From positions 3,711,190-3,775,189 of the forward strand of contig OV277869.1 in assembly GCA_922989275.2 (NCBI GenBank): a stretch of 64,000 bases of DNA, written 5' to 3'. The position numbers and the translations under genes are program-made. This DNA comes from Gari tellinella. Taxonomy: Eukaryota > Mollusca > Bivalvia > Cardiida > Psammobiidae. Positions 1 through 10,768 of the stretch are shown one piece after another. Position 1 is the first letter of the stretch; each line of letters begins with the position of its first letter. A model generated the notes under the pieces. That model saw nothing but the letters and a program-made list of their open reading frames with translations, did no database searches and was not told the origin of the DNA.

Positions 1-102
1 ATACAAGCACCTGTGCATACACACATCAATACTAATCATGTAATGTAAATATCTTGATCGAAGCCGTTGTAAATCATCTGAAATTAATCAACACTACATG
101 TA

Positions 103-282
103 CAGTGGAGAATCTGTTATTCTTTCCCGTTTAAACGCAAACGTACGCAAACGCAAAACACTAAAACGTAGAAAAGTACAACTTTTGGACAATTCTGATA
201 ATTCATGTTTAGGAAACTGCGGCAAGAGTCATTATAAGGAGGGAGTCGATGTTGAGAGGGCCGTTGTAGGAAGGGAACACTG
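103..282. mobile_element. chimeric TA-type MITE
   Basis: Left end CAGTGGAGAATC (103) belongs to the 246-bp family; from about 211 the sequence is the right end of the CAGTGCTCCC family, ending GGGAACACTG at 282, with TA on both sides. The join falls in the shared word TGTTTA. Confidence 0.7.
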
Positions 283-2573
283 TAATTGCTATCATGATAT
301 TGTGTCACATGCAACGAGTAATGATTACAAATTTAATGTTCTCTTTTATGACAGTGATGCCATACACACATCAATACTGATCATGTTATGTAAAAACATT
401 CTGGATCTTGATCGAAACAGTTGAAAATCATCTGAAACGAATCAACAGTACATTGAACGCACAATGGAAAATGCGTTTGTTAACGCTTTACCACATAGTC
501 TGTTTAACCCCTTTATTTGCAATGGATTCTTCCATGCTTATCTATTGGAAAATTGCATTTTTGACGTAAGGGATGCCTGGTCTAAATTTGCATTTTTGTT
601 TTGTTTTATATTGAAATATATACCAGCTTACACTAAAGACTCTGTTTAGACGCCGAATAATGGGGCCTCTGATCGGAGTCTATACTGTTTGCCTATGTCC
701 CTTTTATAGGACGGTCCCTTTATAGGATGATAGCCACAACTGGGTTAATGTTTTGAATACAGATGACAATATAGAACTTAATTTAACAATGTTAAGGCCG
801 ACGATATGATACAGTAAGATAAAGTTCATTACTAATAATATGTACCGTACAATTGCTGTCAATGAACCTTTTATCCCATAGTCTCTAGTCCTAAATACAG
901 GTGACCACTTAAAACAAAGTTGAAAGTTAAGCAGAATTTGCCTTTTAAAAGGCGCATTCTGCTTTACTTTCAGCCCGCTTTAAGCAATACTCCGCTATGA
1001 CTAAGAAATTTAAAACGTTGCATGTTCATGATTGTATCAATCTGGGTAATGTTCTTCAGGTGAGGAATAAATAGAAGGCGTAAAAAGCGTACTTATCGAG
1101 TAATTTGTTTCATTAAAAATAGAGTGGTCCCTCTTCAACAACACCGGTTGTGTATGTTGTCCGAAAGGAAAACTTAATAACCTTAGAATGCTGAGCTCGT
1201 CTTTGCGTACATTTGCATACAATTCGAACCCATATTAGATGCTGCATAATGCGGCGTTTGATCTTGATTCAAACTGCTTGTCACTCGTCTTTAAAAAAAA
1301 TTCTGTCAAAAAGTCCTATACGTTACTTTGAAAAAAAACCTACACAAGTCAATTATAAGCATACGATTTTGCAGCAGTGATAGTTTTATACATACTTGTC
1401 TTGTTTTGTGGAGCAGTGGCAAGTATTGTTGTACGGAGGGACTCGTTGTTCTGAGTGTTATTTGAGAGTCATGTGGAGCCAGGACAAACGCCACGTTCCT
1501 CGGTATATGGTTCCAAATTGTTTACAATGGGCAGACGGTTTAACCCTTTCCTGATCAAATTATTCAGAATATTTTACCCATATACCGCCAATATTGTCGT
1601 CTGCTTCAGTATTATTGTCTGCAAGACACGTTTCAAGTTAGATTTTAGGTTGTATGACTTAATACGTATCGATAAGAGTGTCAAACAGTTTGGGTACTGA
1701 TCAGACGCCGCGTATTCGACAACCAGCCAAATTGTACTTGGCATTTAGGATTTGGGTCCTTGAATTTGTCTCGCAAATGGTGTCTGCTCTCTAATTCAAA
1801 CAATTTAAAGTATCTGGTCTTCACCAAGTATTCTGTTGTCCTAAAATTGTTAACCAGCCGAATCACACCAGGAAATTTGGAGTTCCGCAATGAGGGGACT
1901 CTGATGCCTAGTGGTATAGCAACTGTGACTAACATCACTAATTTTCTCATTACTGTGTCTGGTCATTCGGACTTTTCATGTGGGGAAGCCTCCCAGCTGG
2001 CTTGCGGAAAATCGGTAGTTGCCGATGTGTGCCTGAAACAGTGCAGGGCTTCTGGGGTCTTCACCCACCTGTAATTAGCTGGACGTCGCGATATGACTGA
2101 ACTACAGTATTATTCTGTTTAAATCATAACAAATCAAAACAAATCAATTGGATCTACGGCTATTGAATTTCTCTGACGACGAGGTGCCATACAATGGAGG
2201 CCAAGTGCGATAACCAGCAATATCGCACCAGAATATTGGAAGTTATGGCCCTTTTTGAACTTGAAAGATGCGACATTCGTCGTTTCCACACTTTTTTCTC
2301 ACAAGCTATCACATATTGATCTAGAATGTTATATATGAGTTTGTTTGTTGTTGAACTACATATCAACTTTGCGTGTCAGTATTTTACCATAACCCTTTTT
2401 ATCATAAATATTAGATCTAGATATTTGTTGTTACCCGCACTTTTTTGTCTACATGCTTTCACATAATGATTTGAAACGTTATGAGTTATACTACTTTAAT
2501 CCCACATGTTTTCAATCTTTGTTGTGAATATACCTGATTTCAGTCACAGTTTAAAACAAATGTCCCATTGATG

Positions 2574-2825
2574 CAGAGGGGAAAACGTTATTAGTTCCCG
2601 CTTAAACGCAAATGCAAACGAAACGCAAACGTATTGCACTAAAACATAGAAAATGACAATTTTTCTACGATACTAACTTTTCAAGTTAATCTGAGTGGCA
2701 AACAGTTGGCAGCCTGATCGGACGCCGGGTTACCGGGCGTCTGATCTGGCTCCAAACTGTTTGCAATGGAAATAATAGTTTTAAAATAAACACGTATATT
2801 GGGGAAAATAACGTTTTCTCCACTG
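2574..2825. mobile_element. diverged CAGTGGAGAA-family MITE with 65-bp palindrome
   Basis: Ends CAGAGGGGAAAACGTTATT and AATAACGTTTTCTCCACTG are inverted copies. It holds a palindrome at 2699-2763. Same-position copies: 24731-24976, 37075-37326, 48505-48756, 62525-62776. Confidence 0.75.
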
Positions 2826-3238
2826 TACCACACTTGATAATATTCTATCGCACTTGTTCCAGCCCCTCGACTACAAATAATACTTTCATTGGTCAATAGG
2901 CTGAAATGACATAGACTGGTGTTTTTGGATTCTTTCACATTTATCTTGGACTGAAACCCTTGCAAAATAATGAGATACAGTCTAAACTATTGCTGTTACT
3001 ATGTCATTATTTCTAAATTAAACGTGGATACTTTCTAAATTTAGCGTGGGGGAAATTCTGTTTATTAAATAAAATGATACATACGAGTACATGTTTATAT
3101 AATGAATACGGTACCCTAACAGTTTAACCTGCTACGGGATATCTTTTTTAAAGATACTACTTGTTAATAATGTAATACATTTTTGTATATTTTTCAATGG
3201 TACTTTAAATAGTTATGTGATAAAAGGAACCTCCCATT

Positions 3239-3356
3239 TGTGTTCATAACTTATCATTTTTAATAAAGTCGTTGACTAAAATTAATATGACGCTCGCCAA
3301 GGCTCGCGTCATATTATTTTAGTCAACGCTTTTATCAAAATGATAAACAATGAGCA
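3239..3356. repeat. long inverted repeat around GTTGACTAAAA
   Basis: Imperfect arms of about 55 bases meet at the centre GCTCGCCAAGGCTCGCG. Same-position copies near 37,730-37,835, 49,168-49,272 and 63,200-63,318; in U3 (about 26,515-26,605) the centre has been lost. Confidence 0.75.
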
Positions 3357-3444
3357 CTCACGTTAGATCCTCCTTTAAAGGCATAGTGTAGAAGGATTAG
3401 TGGATGAAGTAGCAAACTGTCTTAAACATGGCAGACCGAGACAT

Positions 3445-3700
3445 CAGGACTGCCATTTCTCCGGATTTTTCCTAAATCTTCGGATTTTTTTATAGTACAT
3501 GGTAGCTTAAAGCAGGCTGAAAATAGAGCAGAATGCGCCTTAGGGCGCATTTGGCTTTACTTCCAGCCTGCTTTAAAGTAGTAACATGCCAACAAAACTA
3601 GAAATATGCTATGGGGTAAAGGTACGATTCGTAAAATCGCATTTGAACATTGCAAATTTTGAAATCTTAGGATTTTTCATGTCAACTTATGGCAGCCCTG
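3445..3700. mobile_element. hAT-like 256-bp MITE
   Basis: Terminal inverted repeats CAGGACTGCC and GGCAGCCCTG (CAGGGCTGCC in sister copies). Filled in U1, U3 and U6; empty in U4 and U5, where the site reads ACCGATACATACATGG, giving an ATACAT duplication best seen in U3. Contains a hairpin of the AAAGCAGGCTGAAAGTAAAG type. hAT assignment is by terminus only. Confidence 0.75.
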
Positions 3701-4200
3701 ATACATACATGGTCAGGTAGTGTCTGTAACCTTAGTGACATTGACCCTCTGAACAGAGCCGAGTGGAGATTGGTTGTTACACACTCCAGCCACCGACTGA
3801 TCAGTGATCAGGATCAAAACTATTTGATACTCAAGTTTGTATTTCATAATTCAGAATTAGATCTACTAAAATTTAAGTTTGAGAAATAACAGGAGACGAC
3901 AAATGTTACAACCTGATGATGTCATAGCAGTGAAGGGGTTAAGATTGAATGTAATGCCCCATCAACATCTCAATGCTGTATTGTTGCCAAATTTCTGGCT
4001 GCGGGATTTACGATAGCAGTCAAACTTATTCTTAACCGTATACTCCGTAGGTATACCTTTTTAGGCATTTAAGTGAGTCCTCCACTGAAGAAAATAATTC
4101 CAATATATACTGTAATGAACGCTCAACGTAAGAAATATTTCCTATACCCTAGTAGATGATAGCTTAAAGTAGGTTGAAAGTAAAGAAGAATGCGCCTTAA

Positions 4201-4444
4201 CCCATTACCCCATAGCCTGTTTCTAGTTTTGAAGATAGCTGGCCATTTAAGACAGCTTAAAAATAAAACAGAATGTGCTTTAAGGCACATTCTGCTTTAC
4301 TTTCAGCCTGCTTTAAACTTTACTGGTCTAGGATATAGAAAATACATCGTATGGTACATGTTTATGACTGTACAACATGGAACTATTTTCTTCAGTGGAG
4401 AAATGAATTAAATGTGCTTAAAGGTGCTTCTATGGGAGGAAGGG
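4201..4444. mobile_element. TTAA MITE, 244 bp, nested in an older relative
   Basis: Flanked by TTAA at 4197-4200 and 4445-4448. Starts CCCATTACCCCATAG and ends GGGAGGAAGGG; holds a hairpin at about 4255-4318 centred on TTAA. It sits inside the hairpin of another copy, splitting GCGCC and GGCGC. Same-position copies: 27448-27691, 38685-38928, 50123-50356. Confidence 0.8.
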
Positions 4445-5591
4445 TTAAGGCGCTTTCTGCTTTACTTTCAACTTGCTTTCAGTGGTCACCTGTCTCCAAA
4501 ACTAGAGACATGCTAGAAGTATGTAAAGATGCCTTAACAGTCTTATTTGGTGTTTCAGGGTGACCAAACCAAACTATTGACTACGACGTCATGTGCAACC
4601 CTATTAACTCATTCACCCCTGAAACATTTAATGGACAATTCCAATTTCAAAATAAGTCAAGTTCATTTATGACTATTTAGGGTTGATTTTAATAATTTAT
4701 TTCAAAATGACAAATAGTGTATACCCTGAGGAGCCCTCTGATCAGTATCTACACTGTTTGCACAGGACAAGTGCAATTCTCACAGGTTTGTGAATGATTA
4801 GTATACTCGTTGCTAGGGTTTTATGTTATAAACACCGTATCATGGATCCTGACTGCTAAAGAATATATCAAGATATTTTTAATTGGAAATGCCGCAGGCC
4901 GTACTTGTGATCATTGTGCACCATCGTGGTATCATGGGTATGGCATAATCCGGTTGAAACGTTCTGATTATTTCTGTGTTTTATTTCAGGTTTCTAAATT
5001 AGTGCTCTAGCTACAAGTAGGCGTATTTATTGGTCTCGGTAAAAAGAAACAAAAAACTCTCTCTATTACGGCCATAAAACTTGAATTTTTAATAATAATA
5101 AAGACAGCTGACAGACCAAAAGCTTTCTCTTTGACTTTCATATTGATTTAAGCTGTCACCTGCCTTAAACCCAAACTAATCAAATCAATTTAGTGATCGT
5201 AGCAGAGGTGTTACTGTATTCTCTGTTTCATACACAAAGATGAAACATTCAGACTGGATATCAGGTAGTATTTGTCTTCAGACTTAATCTTACAAACGAC
5301 GTAACAGTCACAATTAACGATATGACTAGATCTATTTTAGCACTCTGGTTCAGTTTGTGATGACCATAAACAAGAAGTTTGGATCTATATGAAAAGTTAT
5401 CATTTGGATTCAAACATTATTTTGAAAGGTGTTTCAAATGATGTCAATGTATGCGGTAGAAAATTCAAATGTTTGATCCATTTTTCCATATCCTGTTTTT
5501 AGTTTCGAAGACAGGTGACAACTTAACACCAGGTTAAAAGTAAAGGCGCATTCTGCTTTACTTTCAGCCTGCTTTAATTCTAATCATGCTA

Positions 5592-5837
5592 CAGTGGAGA
5601 ATCTGTTATTCTTTCCCAATAAACGCGTTTACGCTAAAACTATTATTTGCAGTGCAAACAGTTTGGAGCCAGATCAGACGCCGGGTAACCCGGCGTCTGA
5701 TCAGGCTCCAAACTGTTTGCCACCAAGATAAACATGAATTATCAGAATTGTCTAAAGGTTGCACTTTTCTACGTTTTAATGTTTTGCGTTTGCGTTTCGT
5801 TTCGTTTAAACGGGACAGAATAACAGATTCTCCACTG
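5592..5837. mobile_element. TA MITE, 246 bp, CAGTGGAGAA family with palindrome (U1)
   Basis: Ends CAGTGGAGAATCTGTTATTC and inverse, TA on both sides. Palindrome at 5655-5719. Left interior is CAATAAACGCGTTTACGC, right interior TTGCGTTTGCGTTTCG. Confidence 0.9.
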
Positions 5838-6065
5838 TAAGTGCGAATTAGAATATTTTTTGCAAACAGTTTGGATCTAGACTGGATGCCGCGTAACATA
5901 GTTTCCAATCTGGGACAAACTTATTTGACGCGCATATTCATTCTTTATTCAGTTTCAGTAGCTAAAAATTGATTTTTGATTTTTTTGACGCCGACTATAC
6001 ATTTGAAGCAGACGAAAATTCATAGCCTGCGGTACAAGGGTTAAGCTATCATTTGCTATACTATA

Positions 6066-6269
6066 CAGTAAAACCTCTCTATTACGACCACTAAAACGAA
6101 GGCTAATTGGTTGTATAAAAAACAGGTGACCGCTTAAAGCAAGGTGAAAGTGAATCAGAAAGCTCCTGTAGGAGCTTTCTGTTTCACTCCACATTGCTTT
6201 AAGCAGTCACCTGTTTTAAACGACTAATATTTGACACAATTTAGTGGTCGTAATAGAGAGGTTCTACTG
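6066..6269. mobile_element. TA MITE, CAGTAAAACCTCTC family, with long hairpin
   Basis: Ends CAGTAAAACCTCTCTATTAC and inverse (one base changed), TA on both sides. Nearly the whole interior is a hairpin (ACAGGTGACCGCTTAAAGCA and inverse). Same-position copies: 29293-29497, 40550-40754, 52939-53143. An older relative lies at about 5,038-5,217. Confidence 0.9.
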
Positions 6270-6645
6270 TAATTATACGAGTAAGAAATATTTCTGATGG
6301 TGCATGATCCTGACTGTATAAAGTGACACTGTTTTCTTGTATCGATGAATAAATAAAAGGCGTAAAATGTGTATCTATGGGGTAATAGGTAAAGGGTAAT
6401 TAAAATTTCAATGGCTAGATCTAAGAGTTTATGACCAGGAATGTATAACAATTAATATAACATACAACACATGCTCAGTGGCTTTATTAGAAGTAAAGAG
6501 TAAAATACAAATTACATTCAATAATATTGCGATGTCTACATACTGTCTTATTAGGAAGGGATATTAACAATTTTATACGAAACTATAATTGTCTCTTTCG
6601 CGATTCTGGGTTGAATGAGTTATGTATAATCCAAACACCATTATA

Positions 6646-6843
6646 CAGTAAAACCTCTCTATTACGACCACTTAATTGTGTTAAAATTACGGTGGTTACG
6701 ACAGGTGGCTGCTTAAAGCAATGTGTCAGTACAACATAAAGCTCCTTTAGATGTTTTCTGTTTTACTGTCACCGTGCTTTAAGCTGTCTTTGATACAGTA
6801 AATTACCTTTCGTTTTAGTGTTCGTAGTAGAGAGACTTTACTG
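6646..6843. mobile_element. TA MITE, CAGTAAAACCTCTC family, second site
   Basis: Ends CAGTAAAACCTCTC and GAGAGACTTTACTG, TA on both sides; hairpin decayed. Same-position copies: 30083-30279, 41340-41536, 53520-53709. Confidence 0.85.
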
Positions 6844-6986
6844 TATGTAGCATTGTGATGAATGTTAATTCGTTCATTCCAGGAATTGCAAATGTAAACG
6901 TCCAGTTCCTACCTTATTAAAGTCTAGTCCATTATTTACTTTTTAGATTTTATTTTTACAATATTATGTAGTATATTACTAAATGA

Positions 6987-7052
6987 CAAACAGTGTAGAC
7001 CCTGATCAGAGGGCTCCTATAGGAGCCCTCTGATCCGGGTCAACACTGTTTG
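6987..7052. repeat. 66-bp palindrome 100 bp past the gene 1 stop
   Basis: CAAACAGTG...CACTGTTTG with loop TATA and two arm mismatches. Lies where the 3' untranslated region of gene 1 is expected. Same place past gene 2 (30422-30487), gene 3 (41679-41744) and gene 4 (53853-53918). A further relative lies at 50623-50685. Confidence 0.85.
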
Positions 7053-7152
7053 TATATGACAAGTATTCTCCATATATCGGTATAGTATTTGTAAATGACA
7101 GATATACTCGTCACTAGGATTAACTATATTGAAGTTTGTGGCTGTAACTATT

Positions 7153-8865
7153 TTACACAATGTCGTGCTTCACCCTATACACTTTGATATTGTCATTATT
7201 ATACTGCCCAATGTATATTCTACCTGCATTTTCACAATAGCAAATAGTCTCCGGCTGCCTCAAACCATCAGCATTTGTCGGAAGTACCTTCACTTTTTTA
7301 CACTTCTCTGTTACCTGATGCACATTGTTAGAGTGACGCCCACACACGTAGACCATACCACTCCTATCACATATAACTTGCCATGGACTTGAAAGCTCAC
7401 TTTCGGTGTACTTTGCCACAACAGTTCCATCAAACGTCAGGCACGTCAGGTTATTGCTACTGTAGTTTGAAACATAAATCAGTTTGTTCTCAGGATTAAT
7501 GCATACATTGTATGGTTCGTTAAATAAAGCCTGTCCTTGCTGATCCTTTTCAATCACTTTCAACACTGTTCCTTGCATATCCAACATCTCAATCCTGTTA
7601 GATCGTTCGTAAGAGACAACAAGTTTCCCGTCACAATACCCCACTCCATAACAGACACCATTGACGCCTATGTCCCTCTCTATTGACAGTGAAGGCTCTA
7701 TTCTCATTAACACCAGCTTTTTCTCCGCGGGTAGAGCTACTGCTACTTGGTTGTCGGTGACTTTGCAAACTCCCCCTGGATATGATGTTAACTTTAAATC
7801 TGAAACAATCTTACTCTGATTGATGTCGAATAGTTTCACCTTGTAGTTATTACAATCTGTAAGAACAATCTTGTTATCGTTCAGCAGTACAGATCCAATG
7901 ACCCTACAAGTGCTCGTGTCATTGTTACACTTGATATTTATGTCACTGATATGTTCCAAAGATTTGATGCCCGGTGATATTTTCATCTCTAAACCAAACT
8001 GACTTCTCATCATCTCAAACACGTCCCTGTCACCTTTGGATACTCGTAATGTAGTTTTCTGACTTCGCATGCTGTCTTCCGCACTTTTAGTTTCCTGTTC
8101 CAGCGACAGAAGCTTCTCCTTTGTCTGTATTATAGTTGTGTATAAATCACAATGTTTCTGCTGGTTTTCTAACAGTTCAAATGTGGATGCCAGTTTCTGA
8201 TGTTCCGTCAAAATGTTGTTCACTTTGTCATTTATCGCAGTCAGCCTTGCGGTTTCTTCTTCTTTAAACGTATTTGCTGTTTCCACCAGTTCCTTCTCCA
8301 ACTTGTCAACTGCTTCTATGATCTCCTTCTTGAATGCTTTAACTGCAAGTATTGCGTTATTGTGGCTTTCCGCTATAGTTTCCAACGTCTGTTTGAATAC
8401 TTCAACTATATCTGAACATTGTGTGGCTATTCCTGTCAATGTTGTGTTGAAGGTCTTATATTTATCAGAGCTTGTGACGTTTTTGGCAATTTCTGGGATA
8501 TATTCCACATCTTTACAACCTTTCTGGTGTTCGAAGAAACACACATTGCAGCCAAAGAAATCGTGGGTGGGGCAGTGAAACTCCACTACTTTGTCCTGGT
8601 GTTGAAAACATCTCTTTGAGGTCACACTTATCCCTGTTTTCTTTGTATCTTTCATTTTCTCATTGTCCAGTAATACATGTTTCCTTGTGATGGAAGGTAT
8701 CAGATGAACGTCAAAACATCTTTGGCACAAATATTCCTGACAGTCTACACAGTACCCAACAGCCTTTACACTGTTTCCGTCCCCAGCGCATGGTTGACAG
8801 TTCAAACTATTGTCCGCTTCCTTTAACTCCGTGCTGCTGGACTCTACGTCCATCGAGGTAGCCAT
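7153..8865 (-). CDS. TRIM-like protein 1: two B-boxes, coiled coil, NHL-type propeller; no RING (570 aa)
   Basis: Single open frame of 570 codons, stop TAA at 7153-7155. The first true ATG is at 8865 (an A at -3 and G at +4, a good eukaryotic context); the frame runs three codons further to a GTG that is not a start. Residues 23-63 form B-box 1 (C23, C26, C39, C42, C47, C50, H54, H63). Residues 86-117 form B-box 2 (C86, H89, C98, H101, C106, C109, H113, C117). About 140-270 is a charged heptad-rich coiled coil; about 300-570 is a beta-propeller with repeated hydrophobic strands and N-x-(V/I) turns every 41-49 residues. There is no RING, so intrinsic ubiquitin-ligase activity is not expected from this frame alone. 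In the family such proteins oligomerise through the coiled coil and bind protein or RNA with the propeller; the ligand here is unknown. Its propeller loops differ most from the other three copies. Confidence 0.9.
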   Translation of the reverse strand: MATSMDVESSSTELKEADNSLNCQPCAGDGNSVKAVGYCVDCQEYLCQRCFDVHLIPSITRKHVLLDNEKMKDTKKTGISVTSKRCFQHQDKVVEFHCPTHDFFGCNVCFFEHQKGCKDVEYIPEIAKNVTSSDKYKTFNTTLTGIATQCSDIVEVFKQTLETIAESHNNAILAVKAFKKEIIEAVDKLEKELVETANTFKEEETARLTAINDKVNNILTEHQKLASTFELLENQQKHCDLYTTIIQTKEKLLSLEQETKSAEDSMRSQKTTLRVSKGDRDVFEMMRSQFGLEMKISPGIKSLEHISDINIKCNNDTSTCRVIGSVLLNDNKIVLTDCNNYKVKLFDINQSKIVSDLKLTSYPGGVCKVTDNQVAVALPAEKKLVLMRIEPSLSIERDIGVNGVCYGVGYCDGKLVVSYERSNRIEMLDMQGTVLKVIEKDQQGQALFNEPYNVCINPENKLIYVSNYSSNNLTCLTFDGTVVAKYTESELSSPWQVICDRSGMVYVCGRHSNNVHQVTEKCKKVKVLPTNADGLRQPETICYCENAGRIYIGQYNNDNIKVYRVKHDIV

Positions 8866-9054
8866 CGTTAGCACACCTTCGTCTGCGGCTGATTAATTTA
8901 CAAATAAATACGCGTCTTCCCAATATGCAAGCTATACATGTTAAACTGAGTATATCACGAGAGATTCATGTGATTTTGCTGTATCAAAGTCTAAAGATTA
9001 ACCAATCTGAAACGACTAATAGATACACGTACACCAAGATACGTTCGTGTAATA
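8866..9054 (-). promoter_or_regulatory. conserved upstream flank of the TRIM genes
   Basis: Sequence directly 5' of gene 1 is kept almost unchanged upstream of genes 2 (32,298-32,486) and 3 (43,558-43,746) and, diverged, of gene 4 and both relics. It probably holds the 5' untranslated region and promoter. I see no certain TATA box. Confidence 0.4.
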
Positions 9055-9238
9055 CAGTCGAAACCCGATACTTCAAACTCGCCTAAATCGATGATTTCGA
9101 TAATTTGATCTCGCTCAAATCAAACATACATGTACCTGTCTTTCTAAACTATAACGTGGCTAAGTCACGTTTTAACTTTGACATATACATGTAGGTATAT
9201 TCGAACTAACGCGAATTCGAAGTATCGAGTTTAGCCTG
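9055..9238. mobile_element. pogo-like TA MITE upstream of gene 1
   Basis: Ends CAGTCGAAACCCGATACTTC and GAAGTATCGAGTTTAGCCTG, TA on both sides. Copies: 13633-13824, 19586-19761, 32487-32670, 43747-43930, 56691-56864. Gene 4's own upstream has no copy. Superfamily by terminus and TA only. Confidence 0.85.
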
Positions 9239-9475
9239 TATTTCTCGTCCATGTCCAGTATGGTATACACTACACAGTCCATCTTGTGTAAATCGACAAC
9301 TCGTTAAAGTAGCATACATATTTCTAAACACGAATTCCTATTTAATGTAGAATAGAAGTACATGTTATGCAGAAATCTCGTAACGGACATTTCAGCTATA
9401 CTTATTTGAGTATACAATAAACATCACTCTGCTCTAAAAACTACACGTGTGTCGTCTTTGGTCTGACTGTAAAAT

Positions 9476-9857
9476 ACAATGTTATCTCCCTACAGCGGCC
9501 TCCGAACAACGATTCCCTACTTACAACAATACTTGCCGCTGTTCCCAAAAAAAAACATTTTTATAATTAACGCCTTCAATGCTTCAATATCGTCTGCTTA
9601 AGATTTGACATTTTCTATTTTTTCTCGCAAAGATGCGTATTTGACATGTTAATAGAAGAATGAAAAAGAAACACTGTTTGAATCCATGTTAGACACCGCG
9701 TTACTCGGCGTCTGATCTGGATTCAGGCTGTTTGCAAATATGAGCCAAGTCGTGCTCGGCACTCTTAAGCTATATTTTTCCCCTCCCTTTAACAACTCCA
9801 TACGAACTTCACCCACAATATTTGTCTGTCGTTGGGTGTTGTAGAGAGGGGGTACTG
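9476..9857. mobile_element. TA MITE, CAGTGTTACCTCC family, with palindrome (U1)
   Basis: Ends TACAATGTTATCTCCCTAC and GTAGAGAGGGGGTACTGTA. 65-bp-type palindrome at about 9,671-9,734. Same-position copies: 20000-20387, 32909-33291, 44169-44547, 58033-58405. Confidence 0.75.
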
Positions 9858-10289
9858 TAGTGAGATAACGTAAACTAATGTTCCTATTATTTCACCCTAA
9901 CACTGTTTTCCGAGATCTGCATCTTTTCACGTAATAAATATATACTTTTGCAAGAGCGGATCTGGGGTATCAGTTATGAACGAATATATTATTGTGATGA
10001 TGACGGTTTTTTGGTCATTATTCATTCCAGTATATTTTTTGAGCAGCCAGACCGGGACGCTTCTGCACCAATCTGACCAATCGAATGCTTGAGAACATTC
10101 TCAGACTCAACTCAAACGTTTCATAACCTTCGGGCCTGCTCAGTAACCATGCCTGAGACGAAATAAAGTTTTGGTCTGTTCTGTTCTGTAATTGAGAATG
10201 AATGTAAAATAAAAAACATGTGTATCTAGCATTCTGCATTGTTCACAGCTTATTTGATCAAGCAGACATTCAAAAGATTTCAGAAACAA

Positions 10290-10528
10290 CCCTTTCGCTC
10301 TCCATGACGCTTAAAAGCGCGTTTGCAAACAGTTTGGATCCTGATCAGACGCCGCGTAACGCGGCGTCTGATCAGGATCCAAACTGTTTGAGAACGTTGT
10401 GAAATTTCTTCAGTCATACTGCCTATTTTTCTTAACTCTGAAACGACATTGCAGACAACAAAATTGAAGCAGACGACAATTAATCGGTGAATGGTAGAAA
10501 TCTCACGAATAATTTAGTAGTGAAAGAG
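10290..10528. mobile_element. TTAA-type MITE with 65-bp palindrome
   Basis: Starts CCCTTTCGCTC, ends AGTGAAAGAG next to TTAA (10529-10532). The left flank is no longer TTAA. Palindrome at 10326-10390. Confidence 0.6.
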
Positions 10529-10532
10529 TTAA

Positions 10533-10764
10533 CCCTTTTGCTGCCATCGTGACGTCAAACCGGCCTAACGTCTGCTTAAACTGGTCATCTGTTGTATTTA
10601 TAAAATATATAACTTTAGGCTTTTTTAACTCAAGAAATATTGGTGTGATATTGTTATGACTGTCAAACAGTTTGAATCCTGATCAGACGCCACGTTGTGT
10701 GGAATCTGATCTGGATCCAAACTGTTTGCATATGTTCGTTTTTAAGAGTATGGCAGTGGAATGG
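10533..10764. mobile_element. TTAA-type MITE with 65-bp palindrome, abutting its neighbours
   Basis: TTAA at 10529-10532 and 10765-10768. Starts CCCTTTTGCTGCCAT, ends ATGGCAGTGGAATGG (imperfect inverted repeat). Palindrome at 10664-10728. Sister copies in U3 and U4 hold palindromes at 33981-34045 and 45350-45414. Confidence 0.65.
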
Positions 10765-10768
10765 TTAA

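Noticed and set aside
6987..7052. Rho-independent terminator
   Set aside because: Eukaryotic context and no U-tract; a MITE-type hairpin is the better reading.
8213..8578. 121-codon plus-strand frames opposite the TRIM genes (also 31648-32013, 42905-43270, 55076-55441)
   Set aside because: They are mirror frames of the coiled-coil and B-box coding region; their conservation follows from the real gene on the other strand.
8866..8874. Longer start of the TRIM genes beginning M-L-T
   Set aside because: That codon is GTG; the first ATG three codons later has a good eukaryotic start context and is shared by all copies and both relics.
8866..9475. Upstream exon encoding a RING domain
   Set aside because: No frame with RING cysteine spacing is visible upstream of any of the four genes.
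10018..10239. Possible tRNA or SINE around GACCAATCGAATGC
   Set aside because: No cloverleaf could be drawn and no target duplication is visible; sister blocks differ by small indels only.
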